Below are positions 1 through 9,700 of a DNA stretch of 64,000 nucleotides, piece by piece; position 1 is the first letter of the stretch; every line of letters starts with the position of its first letter. The position numbers and the translations under genes are program-made. The notes beneath the pieces are model-generated. The model ran no database searches and had not been told where the DNA came from. It was given only the letters and a program-made list of their open reading frames with translations. Location: contig JACQZN010000014.1 in assembly GCA_016213845.1 (NCBI GenBank), positions 1 to 64,000 on the forward strand, read 5' to 3'. The DNA is from Candidatus Wallbacteria bacterium (GTDB lineage Bacteria; Muiribacteriota; UBA6191; JACPRK01).

Positions 1-234
1 CATCCCGAGCAGGTTGAAGGCGAGCACGGCCTCGGCGTACATGCGCCACCCCATGTCCTCGCTCGGGTCGATGCCGGCCACGCGGTACATGAGTCGCTCC
101 AGTGGACCGAGAAGCCGATCGACCCAGGCCGATCGTCCCTCGTACACGCGCGCCATGTACGCGCCGAGCCAAACGGCCAGCGCCGTGAGCGCAAAGAGGT
201 AGATGCCGCACTGCAACAGCGAGATCCCTGTCAT
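1..234 (-). CDS. kdpA: Potassium-transporting ATPase subunit KdpA (N-terminal 78 codons)
   Basis: Truncated by the window edge; only the N-terminus is present. Read on the minus strand it begins MTGISLLQCGIYLFALTALA, a first transmembrane helix, followed by the family pattern of a short polar stretch (PLERLMYRVAGIDPSEDMGW) and the start of the next helix (AVLAFNLLG). KdpA is the channel-like, K+-selective subunit of the KdpFABC P-type pump in the inner membrane, used under potassium limitation. The ATG at 234 shares one base with the TGA of kdpF (TGATG), so the two are translationally coupled. Identity rests on the characteristic N-terminus and on the adjoining kdpF. Confidence 0.93.
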   Translation of the reverse strand, partial: MTGISLLQCGIYLFALTALAVWLGAYMARVYEGRSAWVDRLLGPLERLMYRVAGIDPSEDMGWRMYAEAVLAFNLLGM

Positions 235-323
235 CACAACTTCTCCGGAATCAGAAGCGCCACCAGCAGGTAGACAAGCAGACAGCCCGCCAGAACGCCT
301 CCCGTCCACTCCAGGATCGACAT
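234..323 (-). CDS. kdpF: KdpF, small stabilising subunit of the Kdp pump
   Basis: A 29-residue single-helix protein: MSILEW then GGVLAGCLLVYLLVALLIPE and a short KL end. This is the usual size and layout of KdpF (W near the N-terminus, one membrane helix, then a P-E-K/R end), the peptide that stabilises the KdpABC complex. A good ribosome binding site (AAGGAGGT, about 8 bases upstream of ATG 323) supports the start. It overlaps the kdpA start by one base and follows another micropeptide by 16 bases, so it is the second gene of the visible operon. Confidence 0.9.
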   Translation of the reverse strand: MSILEWTGGVLAGCLLVYLLVALLIPEKL

Positions 324-339
324 CGCGAAACGACCTCCT

Positions 340-420
340 TCAAAGCCGCTCGAGCAGAAGCGCCAGCAGCCAGGTCAGCGCAAAAAAAGCGACCTGGGCG
401 AACACGAGAGCCACATCCAT
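340..420 (-). CDS. 26-residue membrane micropeptide at the head of the kdp operon
   Basis: A short open frame with one hydrophobic helix: MDVALVFAQVAFFALTWLLA, ending LLLERL. GGAGG lies 7 bases upstream of ATG 420; an alternative ATG at 426 sits too close to that site. It is followed by kdpF after 16 bases. Small peptides of the form hydrophobic helix plus E-R-L/C-E-R-L end are, as I recall, often found just before kdpF in Gram-negative operons and left as hypothetical; that is memory, not a search. Role unknown; a Kdp accessory or membrane-anchoring peptide is an inference from position. Confidence 0.6.
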   Translation of the reverse strand: MDVALVFAQVAFFALTWLLALLLERL

Positions 421-455
421 ACGCATGCCTCCACCTGTCCTATACGGCCTGCGGA

Positions 456-506
456 CGTCAGCTCGGCGTCAATTGTGGAGCGCGACACGTCAAGATTCCG
501 TCAAGA
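456..506. promoter_or_regulatory. Possible response-regulator operator of the kdp operon
   Basis: Four CGTCA half-sites lie in the same orientation at 456, 467, 488 and 499, i.e. with spacings of 11, 21 and 11 bases, so all fall on one face of the helix. Read on the minus strand the last two give TCTTGACG repeated with an 11-base pitch. Direct repeats with this pitch are typical of OmpR/PhoB-type regulators, the family of KdpE. The array is 36-86 bases upstream of the first kdp micropeptide. Binding by KdpE is inference. A possible -10 (TATAGG, minus strand) lies at 437-432. Confidence 0.4.
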
Positions 507-564
507 CCAATGCCGGACCGGCCGGCGGCCGGGCGACGGTGCCCTCGAGAGACGCCCGCTCCCC

Positions 565-677
565 AGGAAACCCGGTACAGGTAGACGCCACGGGATTCTC
601 GGCAGCCCCCCATCGCTCGGCAGTTCGGGCTACGATGGCCTGCAGAAAACCCGGTACGGGCAGACGCCACGGGTTTC
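565..677. repeat. Two imperfect direct copies of a 34-base hairpin-forming sequence
   Basis: Copies at about 565-599 and 643-677 share the core GAAACCCGGTAC and the stretch AGACGCCACGGG, differing at a few positions, with an offset of 79 bases. Within each copy the ends can pair (GAAACCC with GGGTTTC in the second copy), so each can form a hairpin. They lie in the divergent intergenic space between kdp and the kinase gene. Could be a REP-like element, a terminator pair or a protein site; I cannot tell which. Confidence 0.5.
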
Positions 678-696
678 GGGACGACCTGGACAGACG

Positions 697-3144
697 ATGA
701 CACGAAAGGCCTTTCGACTCCAGTTGACGCCGGAGTTCCGGCGAAGGTTCGAGTTGACGCAGGAGCTCGGATCGGGCGGCTTCGGGCATGTGCTCTTGGG
801 CTACGACCGGGAGCTCGAGCGAGACGTCGCCATCAAGGTCTTGAAGACGCGCGTGGGCGAGGCGCCCGACGCGGAGGCCCGGTTCGCCCGGGAGGCGCGC
901 CTGGCAGGTTCGATCCAGCACCCGAACGTGGTCCGGGTCTACGACTTCGGGATCTCCGGCCAGCACCCCTACATCGTGATGGAGCTGGTGCGCGGCCACG
1001 ATCTCAGGAAGCTCTTCGATCGCGGCCCGCTCCCCGTGCCAACGGCGCTCTCCATAGCCGCGGGGATGATGGCGGGGCTGGCCGCGGCCCACGACGCCGG
1101 GGTCATCCACCGCGACCTGAAGCCGGAAAACATCCTGATCGACCCGGACGGCTTGACGCGCGTCACGGACTTCGGCATCGCGCGTCATGAGGCCGGGCAT
1201 ACTCTGAAGACGGCGCATGGCACCGTCCTCGGCACGCTCCCCTACACCGCGCCAGAGCTTCTGGCCGGCAGCCCGGCTTCCCGGCAGAGCGACCTCTTCG
1301 CCGCCGCCGTCGTCGCCTACGAGATGCTCTCCGGCAAGCGCCCTTTCGACGCCCAGCAGCTCATGCTCGCCGCCGCGGTCCCGGGCTCGTCTCGAGGCCT
1401 GCCCGCACCGCCGATGACGCGGGTCCCCGCCCCGCTCGCCGGGCTGCTCGCGTCGTGTCTCGAAAGCGATCCGCGCCGCCGGCCCGAATCTGCCAGCGCG
1501 GTTGCGGCCACCCTGAACGAGATGCTCGCAGCAGCTCCCTCGGACGCGCACACGACGGCCGGGCCCCGGCCGGCTTCGCTGCCGACAGCCCGGCTCGCAA
1601 CGGCCCTCGGCAAGTCTCCCCCCACGCGAGCCCTGGAAGCAAAGCCGCATCCCGCTCCTCGGAGCCGGCGCCGGAGTGCAGCCGCCATCGCGGCCGGCGT
1701 GACACTGCTGCTCGCGGCCTTCGCCTTCTGGCCCACGGCTCCGAGGACTGCGGCCGTAGCCCCGGCGGCTCCTGCCGCGGCTCCACCGCGCGGTTCGCAG
1801 CCGATCGTCTCGCTCGGCCGGGACTGCGTCCGGGTCGCCTGGAGCACCGACGCGCCGTGCCTGGGGGAAGCTCGCCTGAGAGTTCGAGGCGAAGCCTCCG
1901 AGCGCTGGGTCGAAAAGCCCGCGACGCAACCGTCGCGGCACCATGCGCTGCGTTTCGTTGGCCTGAAGTCCGGAGCTTTCTTCGAACTGGCGATCCGCTC
2001 GGGTGGTGGCCCCTGGTCGCCGGCTGTCTCGGGCTCGACTTTACGCGAGGATCGAATGGCGCCCGGCGCCACGCTGCTCGCAGAACTTTCCCCGGGCGAG
2101 GACTGGCTCGATCTGTCGGCCTCGGCCTCGAGGGTCGCGCTGCTGGTGCGGACTTCGTCGGGACGCGTGGCCCGTTCGCTGGTCAGCGACGACGGCGGGC
2201 GCTCGTGGAGGCCCGTCGTTTCCGGCTCTGGAGGACCGATGCAGACTACCTCGGCAGTGGCCGTGATGGTGGCGGGCGAGCTTCACGTCTTCGGCGTGGA
2301 GCGCGGACGGCCGGTTCATCGGCTGGAGCGCGAAGAATCCGGAACACTCGGACCCGCCCGCGAGCTCTCCTGGGAGCTTCCGGAACCGCCGGCGGTGATG
2401 GCGGCGGCCGACGCCCCTGGCGGACCGATCGCGGTGGCGGCGGACAGCGCGGGCCGGCTCGTCCTCTGGCAGGTCACGGGCGACGCGCCCGTGGCGCGCT
2501 GGAGCGCGAGGCTTCCCGCGGCGGGGCCGGTCTCCCTGGCCGTCGCTGCGCGGGAACGGGTCCTCCATCTGGTCTGGGCCGTGCGCGTGGGGCCGCACGA
2601 GAACCTCCACGCCGGCCGGCTGGAGCTGGCCGACGGCGAAGCGAGCGGGCGTTGGTTTCCGCTGGCCACGGGCGCGCTCATCGACGCCCGTCCTCGCGTG
2701 GCACTCGACCCCAACGGCGTTGCGGCGCTGCTCTACCACGTGCCTCGCAACGCCCAGCTTCCGCCGGCCCCCGGACGCCCGAGAGACCCTTTGCCCGAGC
2801 CTGCGCTGGTCTACTCTCTGTGGCGCCCTGGCGAACCTGCTCCGGGCATCGCCCAGACGGTGCCCGGACCGCACGCCTCGTTGCAGCCGCGGCTGGCGGC
2901 GGCGTCGACCCGCGACGGCGTCGCGCTCCTCTGGGCCGATATGGACATCTTCCGGCCCGCGCCCATCCTGATCTTCCGGCGGGACTGGAGCGGCGCGAAG
3001 ACGAGCTGGTCGTCGACCAAGCAGCTGCTCCGGAGCCTGGAGGGTGTCCACGACATGGCCGCCATTTCCCGCGGCGGCGCTCTCCACGTCGTGACCCGAT
3101 CGGCCCTGGGCGGCTCGCTCCTCTACTGGCGCCAACCCGAGTGA
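697..3144 (+). CDS. Membrane Ser/Thr protein kinase with large extracytoplasmic C-terminal part
   Basis: 815 residues. Kinase domain about 20-280: glycine loop GSGGFG (25-30), ATP lysine K47 in VAIK, E66, catalytic HRDLKPEN (138-145), DFG (158-160) and APE (185-187), all intact, so it is probably an active Hanks-type kinase. A Pro/Ala-rich linker leads to one membrane helix about 327-346. The remaining roughly 460 residues should be outside the cytoplasm: a fibronectin-III-like segment, then a region with the BNR/sialidase-like motif SDDGGRSW and other beta-propeller-like repeats. ATG 697 was chosen because the conserved N-lobe starts just after it and the upstream frame encodes part of a DNA repeat. 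Sensor-like layout; ligand unknown. Confidence 0.85.
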   Translation: MTRKAFRLQLTPEFRRRFELTQELGSGGFGHVLLGYDRELERDVAIKVLKTRVGEAPDAEARFAREARLAGSIQHPNVVRVYDFGISGQHPYIVMELVRGHDLRKLFDRGPLPVPTALSIAAGMMAGLAAAHDAGVIHRDLKPENILIDPDGLTRVTDFGIARHEAGHTLKTAHGTVLGTLPYTAPELLAGSPASRQSDLFAAAVVAYEMLSGKRPFDAQQLMLAAAVPGSSRGLPAPPMTRVPAPLAGLLASCLESDPRRRPESASAVAATLNEMLAAAPSDAHTTAGPRPASLPTARLATALGKSPPTRALEAKPHPAPRSRRRSAAAIAAGVTLLLAAFAFWPTAPRTAAVAPAAPAAAPPRGSQPIVSLGRDCVRVAWSTDAPCLGEARLRVRGEASERWVEKPATQPSRHHALRFVGLKSGAFFELAIRSGGGPWSPAVSGSTLREDRMAPGATLLAELSPGEDWLDLSASASRVALLVRTSSGRVARSLVSDDGGRSWRPVVSGSGGPMQTTSAVAVMVAGELHVFGVERGRPVHRLEREESGTLGPARELSWELPEPPAVMAAADAPGGPIAVAADSAGRLVLWQVTGDAPVARWSARLPAAGPVSLAVAARERVLHLVWAVRVGPHENLHAGRLELADGEASGRWFPLATGALIDARPRVALDPNGVAALLYHVPRNAQLPPAPGRPRDPLPEPALVYSLWRPGEPAPGIAQTVPGPHASLQPRLAAASTRDGVALLWADMDIFRPAPILIFRRDWSGAKTSWSSTKQLLRSLEGVHDMAAISRGGALHVVTRSALGGSLLYWRQPE

Positions 3145-3202
3145 GGCGGCGCTTGGCCCGGGATGGCGGGCGCGCTATGATGGCGACCCGCGGAGAGACT
3201 TC

Positions 3203-4810
3203 ATGGAACAGATCCCTTCCCACGCCCTCACCCAGACGCCGGAGTTCGAGCAGAACCGCCAGCAGATGCGCGAGCTGGTCGAGCGGCTGCGCGACGAGAC
3301 CGCCAAGGCGCGGCGCGGTGGCACCGACGAGGCCCGGCGCAAACACACGGAGCGCGGCAAGCTGCTGGTCCGCGACAGGATCGAGCGGCTGCTGGACCCG
3401 AGAACCCCGTTCCTGGAGCTGTCGGGACTTGCGGCGCACGGGATGTACGGCGGCGAGGTCCCCTGCGCCGGGCTGGTGACGGGCATCGGCACCGTCCACG
3501 GGCGCGAGGTGGTCGTGGTCGCCAACGACGCGACCGTCAAGGGCGGCACCTACCACCCGATCACGGTCAAGAAGCACCTGCGCGCCCAGGAGATCGCCCT
3601 GGAGAACCGGCTGCCGTGCGTCTATCTGGTCGACAGCGGTGGCGCGTTCCTCCCGCTGCAAGCCGACGTGTTTCCCGACCGTGACCACTTCGGCCGCATC
3701 TTCTACAACCAGGCCCGCATGTCGGCGCTCGGCATCCCGCAAGTGGCCATCGTGATGGGTAGCTGCACGGCCGGCGGTGCCTACGTGCCGGCGATGTCCG
3801 ACGAGGTCGTGATCGTGCGCAACCAGGGCACGATCTTCCTGGGAGGCCCGCCGCTAGTGAAGGCCGCGACGGGCGAGGAGGTCACGGCCGAGCAGCTCGG
3901 CGGCGGCGACGTCCACGCGCGCGAATCGGGCGTGGCGGACCATCTGGCCGATTCCGACGAGCACGCGCTGCTCATCGCCCGGGACATCCTGGAGAACCTG
4001 GGCGATCGCCCCGCGCCGCTCTGGAAGCGCGAAGTGGCCGAGCCCCCGGCCTACGATCCCGAGGAACTCTACGGCATCATCCCGACGGACACGCGCAAAC
4101 CCTACGAAGTGCGGGAGCTGATCGCCCGGCTGGTCGACGGCAGTCGCATGCACGAGTTCAAGTCGCTCTACGGCACGACGCTGGTAACGGGATTCGCGCG
4201 CATCCTGGGCTATCCGGTCGGCATCCTGGCCAACAACGGCGTGCTCTTCAGCGAAAGCGCGCTCAAGGCCACGCACTTCATCGAGCTCTGCGACGCCCGG
4301 CGCATCCCGCTCCTGTTCCTGCAGAACATCACAGGCTTCATGGTCGGCAGCCGCTACGAGCGCGGCGGCATCGCCAAGGACGGGGCGAAGATGGTGAACG
4401 CGGTGGCCAACGCGCGGGTGCCGAAGCTGACCCTCATCGTCGGCGGCAGCCACGGAGCCGGCAACTACGGCATGTGCGGCCGCGCCTACGGCCCCCGCTT
4501 CCTCTGGATGTGGCCCAACGCGCGCATCAGCGTGATGGGCGGCGAACAGGCAGCCAGCGTGCTCCTGACCGTGAAGCAAGAGCAGCTCCGCACCAAAGGA
4601 CTCGAAATGTCCGCCGAGGAGCAGACGAAATTCAAGGCCCCGACGCTGGCGAAGTACGAGGAGGAGGGAAGTCCCTACTACTCCTCGGCCCGCATCTGGG
4701 ACGACGGCATCCTCGACCCTCTCGAGACCCGCGACGCCATCGGCCTGGCTCTCGCCGCGGCCTCACGCGCGCCCCTGGAGCCCGCCGGCTACGGCGTGTT
4801 CCGCATGTAG
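3203..4810 (+). CDS. Acyl-CoA carboxylase carboxyltransferase (beta) subunit, methylcrotonyl-CoA type
   Basis: 535 residues, full length for the family. It carries the two crotonase-fold carboxyltransferase halves, with conserved segments such as [58 protein letters not shown] and [16 protein letters not shown]. The QADVFPD and [16 protein letters not shown] segments point to the methylcrotonyl-/geranyl-CoA carboxylase branch rather than propionyl-CoA carboxylase. It transfers CO2 from biotin to the acyl-CoA in leucine (or acyclic terpene) breakdown. Start ATG 3203 has GGAG about 8 bases upstream. The biotin carboxylase and carrier partners are probably the genes at 23298 and 24812, some 20 kb away. 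Confidence 0.9.
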   Translation: MEQIPSHALTQTPEFEQNRQQMRELVERLRDETAKARRGGTDEARRKHTERGKLLVRDRIERLLDPRTPFLELSGLAAHGMYGGEVPCAGLVTGIGTVHGREVVVVANDATVKGGTYHPITVKKHLRAQEIALENRLPCVYLVDSGGAFLPLQADVFPDRDHFGRIFYNQARMSALGIPQVAIVMGSCTAGGAYVPAMSDEVVIVRNQGTIFLGGPPLVKAATGEEVTAEQLGGGDVHARESGVADHLADSDEHALLIARDILENLGDRPAPLWKREVAEPPAYDPEELYGIIPTDTRKPYEVRELIARLVDGSRMHEFKSLYGTTLVTGFARILGYPVGILANNGVLFSESALKATHFIELCDARRIPLLFLQNITGFMVGSRYERGGIAKDGAKMVNAVANARVPKLTLIVGGSHGAGNYGMCGRAYGPRFLWMWPNARISVMGGEQAASVLLTVKQEQLRTKGLEMSAEEQTKFKAPTLAKYEEEGSPYYSSARIWDDGILDPLETRDAIGLALAAASRAPLEPAGYGVFRM

Positions 4811-4841
4811 TCGGCTGCCCCTACGGCCGCCGAAAGCGGCG

Positions 4842-6518
4842 TCAGTCGAGCAGAGTCAGCCCACGGCGGAACGAATCGGAGCGCTCGCGGAGCATCTCGA
4901 CGGCCCCGCGCAGATCCGGGAAGTGGAGGCTGGCCGGATCGCGCGTGGGAATGTTGGCCCCCAGGCGAAACAAGAGCGACTGCGACGCGCCGATCCACGG
5001 ATAGAGATCGGGCCGGGTGTCCGAGGGAACCGAGAAGACCTGAAGGTCCTTGCCGGCGCTCGTGAGGCGAAGACCGAGAGAGCCGAGCAGCGGGCCGTAG
5101 TAGCCGTCGAAGCGGGGGTCCCTGAGCATGGGCCAGACGCTGGTACGGCCGCCCGAGAGACCGAGCACGACCTCCAGGATTCCCGTCGTGTCCTGGCAGA
5201 CGGCGTACACGCCGTACCCGTTGGCCCGGATGCGGAACCGCCCCTGGAGGTAATTGTAGAGCTGCATCAGCTGGCCGGCCGAACGCACCATCTGACGCGC
5301 CGAGTCGGCTCCTTCGTAGGCCCGGACCAGCCGGTAGCCGCACCAGGAAGTGCGCATCTGCACCGCCGGCCGGAACTGTGTCCCCTGCTGGACTTCGGCG
5401 CCGGGTATCCCCATGTACCACTTCACCAGCATCGCCGGAACCGTTGTGCCCTTCTCGAAGAAAACCAGCAAATGCTCCGAGTGATTGATGGGAACGAGCA
5501 ACCCTGTTTGAGGCGCCTTTCCGGCCGCGGCGGCGGCAGGACGCTCGGGAGCGGAGGGATCGATGCCGGTAATGGCCCAGGTCGGAATCTTGACCGGAAA
5601 TGGCCGGCCCTGGTTCATGACCGAGTACCCGAGGAAATCGACGAACATCCGCGCGTCGAAGACGTTGACGTCGTAACGCCCCGTGGCCAGCAGCGAGTTG
5701 ATCAGCTCGACGCCGTCCTTGACCTTGCAGCTCGTGCCGGCCACCCGTACCGGCATCGGGCGCGCCTTGAACTCCGGACGCGTCAACTGATTCAGCGCCC
5801 GGGCCAGCCTGGCGGAGTTCACCAGGACATGCTCGGGCAGCCGGACGATGACCGTCGACTGGACCAGCGAGCCGATGGGGCTGGGCTCGAGCCGATCGAC
5901 CGGCACCTCTGCCGATGACACGGCCGCGGTGGGCTCCAGAAGCTCCAACTCCAGTTTGGAGGGCTCGGCGTTGTCGAGGAAGCCCGCCGTGGCGTTGACC
6001 TGCGCGCTCCAGCGCTCGGGGGATTTCCGATCCGCCTCCAGAAGCGCGCTACGGCTCGGTCCGTTGGCCTCGGCGGGCGCCGAGAGAGCCTGCTCGTGAT
6101 AGATCCGGAACGCCGCCGGTGGGATCGGAGCGAATCGGTCCAGGTCCATCGTGGAGACCAGCGCCTCGAGCTGCTCGGGCTTGACGGCCCTCAGGAAAGG
6201 GAGGAGCTGGGCCAGGCCGGCCCGAGCCTGAGGCGGCAGGGAGGCCAGCGCGGGGTTCGCCGCGAGGTCTGGCGGCAACTGCGCCAGCAACATCCCCTGG
6301 AGCTTCTGCAGCAAGGCGATCCTCTCGGCCGGAGGAATCCGAGCATAGACGGCGCTCAGATTCACCGAGGGACGCTCCGTGAGGAAAAGCCGTTCGAGCG
6401 CCCGGGCACGCTGCTGGGCCAGGCCTGGGTCGGCCCAGACCGGGCAGGTGAACAGGGCCAGGAGTGTGACCAGGGCGAGAGTAGCCAGCGGTCGCAGGAG
6501 TCGTCGTGTAGGCCTCAT
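4842..6518 (-). CDS. Secreted protein of unknown function
   Basis: 558 residues. MRPTRRLLRPLATLALVTLL and the following LALFTCPVWA form a clear signal peptide with cleavage after AWA-like VWA. ATG 6518 was preferred to an in-frame GTG 7 codons upstream because it puts the basic n-region at the start. Residues 20-140 are leucine- and proline-rich and probably helical; the middle and C-terminal parts are mixed alpha/beta. I recognise no domain or catalytic motif. It lies convergent with the carboxyltransferase gene and divergent from the alpha-2-macroglobulin gene, with which it shares an intergenic region of about 200 bases. A periplasmic or envelope role is likely, nothing more specific. Confidence 0.7.
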   Translation of the reverse strand: MRPTRRLLRPLATLALVTLLALFTCPVWADPGLAQQRARALERLFLTERPSVNLSAVYARIPPAERIALLQKLQGMLLAQLPPDLAANPALASLPPQARAGLAQLLPFLRAVKPEQLEALVSTMDLDRFAPIPPAAFRIYHEQALSAPAEANGPSRSALLEADRKSPERWSAQVNATAGFLDNAEPSKLELELLEPTAAVSSAEVPVDRLEPSPIGSLVQSTVIVRLPEHVLVNSARLARALNQLTRPEFKARPMPVRVAGTSCKVKDGVELINSLLATGRYDVNVFDARMFVDFLGYSVMNQGRPFPVKIPTWAITGIDPSAPERPAAAAAGKAPQTGLLVPINHSEHLLVFFEKGTTVPAMLVKWYMGIPGAEVQQGTQFRPAVQMRTSWCGYRLVRAYEGADSARQMVRSAGQLMQLYNYLQGRFRIRANGYGVYAVCQDTTGILEVVLGLSGGRTSVWPMLRDPRFDGYYGPLLGSLGLRLTSAGKDLQVFSVPSDTRPDLYPWIGASQSLLFRLGANIPTRDPASLHFPDLRGAVEMLRERSDSFRRGLTLLD

Positions 6519-6725
6519 GCCCCCAGAGGTTATCACCACCGCTACTTGGCGACCAGCTCGGACTCGCCACCGGGTGCGCGCGCTGAGATCTCTACCAGCG
6601 GCGCGGCGCTATCACTTCCTTGAATGTCACGGGCCGGCGAGTCCACTCTGCGACGTGTGGAACTCGACACCCGTTCCCGGGTCGGATGGAGAGCGGGGCG
6701 GTAACCGAGCGGGAGGAGTCTCGAA

Positions 6726-9700
6726 ATGATGAGCAACGGGATGAAGCGCGGCCTCTGTGTGATGGCGATCCTTTCAGGCCTGGGCGGCCTGGCGCTCCAG
6801 GCGGAGCAAGCGGCGAATCAGCCCAGCTTCGGCGGTGCGGATCGTTATCTGGCGCATCTGGCGACCGACAAGCCGCTCTACCGTCCGGGCGAGACCGTTT
6901 TCGGTCGGGCCGCGGTGCTCCACGCCTTCACGCGGGCGCCCGCTCCGGACGGACTGGGTCTGAAGTTCGAAGTCCGCTCGCCTCGAGGCGACGTCCTGGT
7001 CGACGGCCACACGGCCGTGGCTGCGGGCGTGGCGGCCTTCTCGTGGACCGTACCGGCGGGGCAAGCCGGCGGCGAGCACAAGCTCGTCGCGAAGTTCCCC
7101 AACACGGGGGACCCGGACGCGGAAACCGGGTTCGTGCTGCGCTCCTATCGAGTACCCCGGCTGAAGACGGAGATCGAGTTCGTACGGAAGGCCTACGGTC
7201 CGGGCGACGATGCGATGGCGACGCTCTCGGCCAAGCGCGCCGAGGGCGGCTTGCCCGCCGGAGCGAAAGTGACCGTCGTGGCGCAGGTCGACAGCCGTGA
7301 AGTGCACCGCTCGGAGCACGTGCTCTCCGAACAGGGCACGCTCGCAGTCACCTTCCGGCTGCCAGCCGAAATGGACAAGGGCGACGGCAACCTCGCCTTC
7401 ATCATCGAGGACGGCGGGGTCCAGGAGACAGCGGTCAAGACGATTCCGATCGTGCTCAACAAGGTGGCGCTCGCCTTCTTCCCGGAGGGCGGCGAGCTCG
7501 TGGGCGGGCTTGCGACGCGGCTCTACTTCGAGGCACGCAACACCGCCGACCTGCCGGCCGACGTGGCGGGCCGCATCGTCGACTCCGACGGCTCGGTTGC
7601 CGCGACGTTCCGCACCGAGCACGAGGGGCGCGGCCGCGTTGAGTTCGAGCCTAAGCCGGGGCGCGTCTACCACGCAATCCTCGACGAGCCGGCCGGGATC
7701 AAGGACCACTTCCCGTTGCCGAAGGTCGCCGACGGCGGGATCTGCCTCACGGCGGGCGATGACGTGATCCAGCCGGGCGCGGCATTGCGCGTCACAGTCG
7801 CGTCATCGACAGCCGGCAAGATCGACGTGGCCGTCTTCCGGTACGAGAAGGAGCTGGTGAGAAAGTCCGTCGAGTTGGAGGCCGGAGCGAGCCGCCAGCT
7901 CTCGCTGGAGCTGCCGGAGGATGCGGACGGCGTGCTGCGCGTCACCGCGTTCGACTGGCAAGGCAACCCCTGGGCGGAGAGGCTCGTCTTGAGGGTGCCG
8001 AAGAAGCAGGTTCAGGTGTCACTGAAACCCGACCCCGCGCAGTCGAGCCCCGGCTCGAAGATCCGCGTCAAGGTGCTGACGACCGACCAGACGGGCGAGC
8101 CGATCGCCGCCACCGTCGGGCTGAGCGTCGTGGATGACGCGGTGCTCGAGACGATCGAGAAACGCGACCGCGCGCCCAGGCTCTCCGTGCAGGTGTTGCT
8201 GGGCGCGGAGGTGCGCGAGCTGGCCGACGCGCACGTCTATCTGGCGGGCGGTGAGGAGGGAAGTCGGCGCACCGACCTGCTCCTGGGCACCCAGGGGTGG
8301 CGGCGATTTGCCTACCGCGATGTCGCCGCTTTCGAGAAAACTCACGGGGAGAAGGCGAAGCGAGCGCTGGCCAGGCGCGTGCCCCCGCCGCCGCCGGTGG
8401 CACCGCGGCCGATGGCGGTGGGATTTGCGTTCGAGGGTGCAGCGATGCCGCAGGCGGCGATGCCCATGAACAAGGGGGAGCCGGAGGCCGTGGACCGCGC
8501 GGCGGCTCCGGAAGAGGACGCGGCGGTCGAAGAGGCGCCGAGGGACAAGGCGGACGCTCTCGAGGTGGCAGCTCCCGAACAGGCCCTCATGCCCGCGCCG
8601 GCGGCTGAGCCGATGCCGGCGGGTGGCGAAGCGATGGGCCGGGCGGCTCCAGCAAGAAAGATGCGGGCGCCTCGGAGAGCAGAGTGGGCTGGAGTCGCGG
8701 CCGACGAGTTTCAGCCGGTCGCCGCCGAGTTCGTTCGCGAGTACGCTCACAAGGCCCGCGCCGCCGACCGCGGCGAGGTCCGCCGCGATTTCGCCGAGAC
8801 CGTCTTCTGGAGCTCGGCGCTCGCCACGGATGACAAGGGGCAAGGCACCTTCGAGTTCGATCTCTCCGACTCGATCACGACCTACCGGCTGCGGGCCGAC
8901 GCGTTCTCGAAGGCCGGCGGTCTGGGCGAGTCCGACGCGACGGTCGAATCGCGCAAGCCGTTCTACGCCGAGACGAAGCTGCCGCTCGAGCTCACCTCGG
9001 GGGACACGCCCGAGATTCCGGTGGCGCTCGTGAGCGGGACCGACCGGGAGCTGACGGCATCGATCGAGACGACGATCTCGACGGGAATCGTGCTCGCCAG
9101 CCAGGCTCCGTCGAACGTCCTGCTGGCCGGCGGGGCCCGTTCGAAGGTCTACGTTCCCCTGCGGGTGGAGCCGTTCACGGGCGATGTTTCCGTGCGCATT
9201 CGCAGCAAGGCGGCGCCGTACGAGGACGACTTCACGCGGACGGTGCCGGTCGTCCCGGCGGGGTTCCCGATCGAGCTGGCCTTCGGCGGACGGCTCGAGA
9301 AGACGGCCGAGCACGCCCTGGAGATCCCTGCCGGCATCGAGGTCGCCAGCATCGAGACCCAGGCGGCAGTGCACCCGACGCCGATGGCGGCATTGACGCA
9401 GGCGCTGGCGGCACTGCTGGCCGAGCCGTGCGGCTGCTTCGAGCAGACCAGCTCGTCCAACTACCCGAACGTGATGATCATGCAGTATCTGAAGTCGCAC
9501 CGCGTGGAGGACCCTGAGCTGATCGGCCGCACGAACAAGCTACTCGACACGGGCTACAAGGGGCTGGTCGGCTACGAGTGCAAGCAGAAGGGCTACGAGT
9601 GGTTCGGCGGCGACCCGGGCCACGAGGCGCTCACCGCGTACGGAGTGATGGAGTTCGTCGACATGGCGCAGGTCTACCCGGTAGACGGGACGATGATCGA

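Noticed and set aside
475-696. N-terminal extension of the kinase frame from an ATG-like start at 475
   Set aside because: It encodes the 34-base DNA repeats and has no conserved sequence; the kinase N-lobe begins after ATG 697.
490-3135. Long antisense open frames across the kinase and other GC-rich genes
   Set aside because: Arg/Pro/Gly-rich shadow frames caused by high GC at third positions, without domains or ribosome binding sites. The same holds for similar frames opposite nearly every gene in the window.
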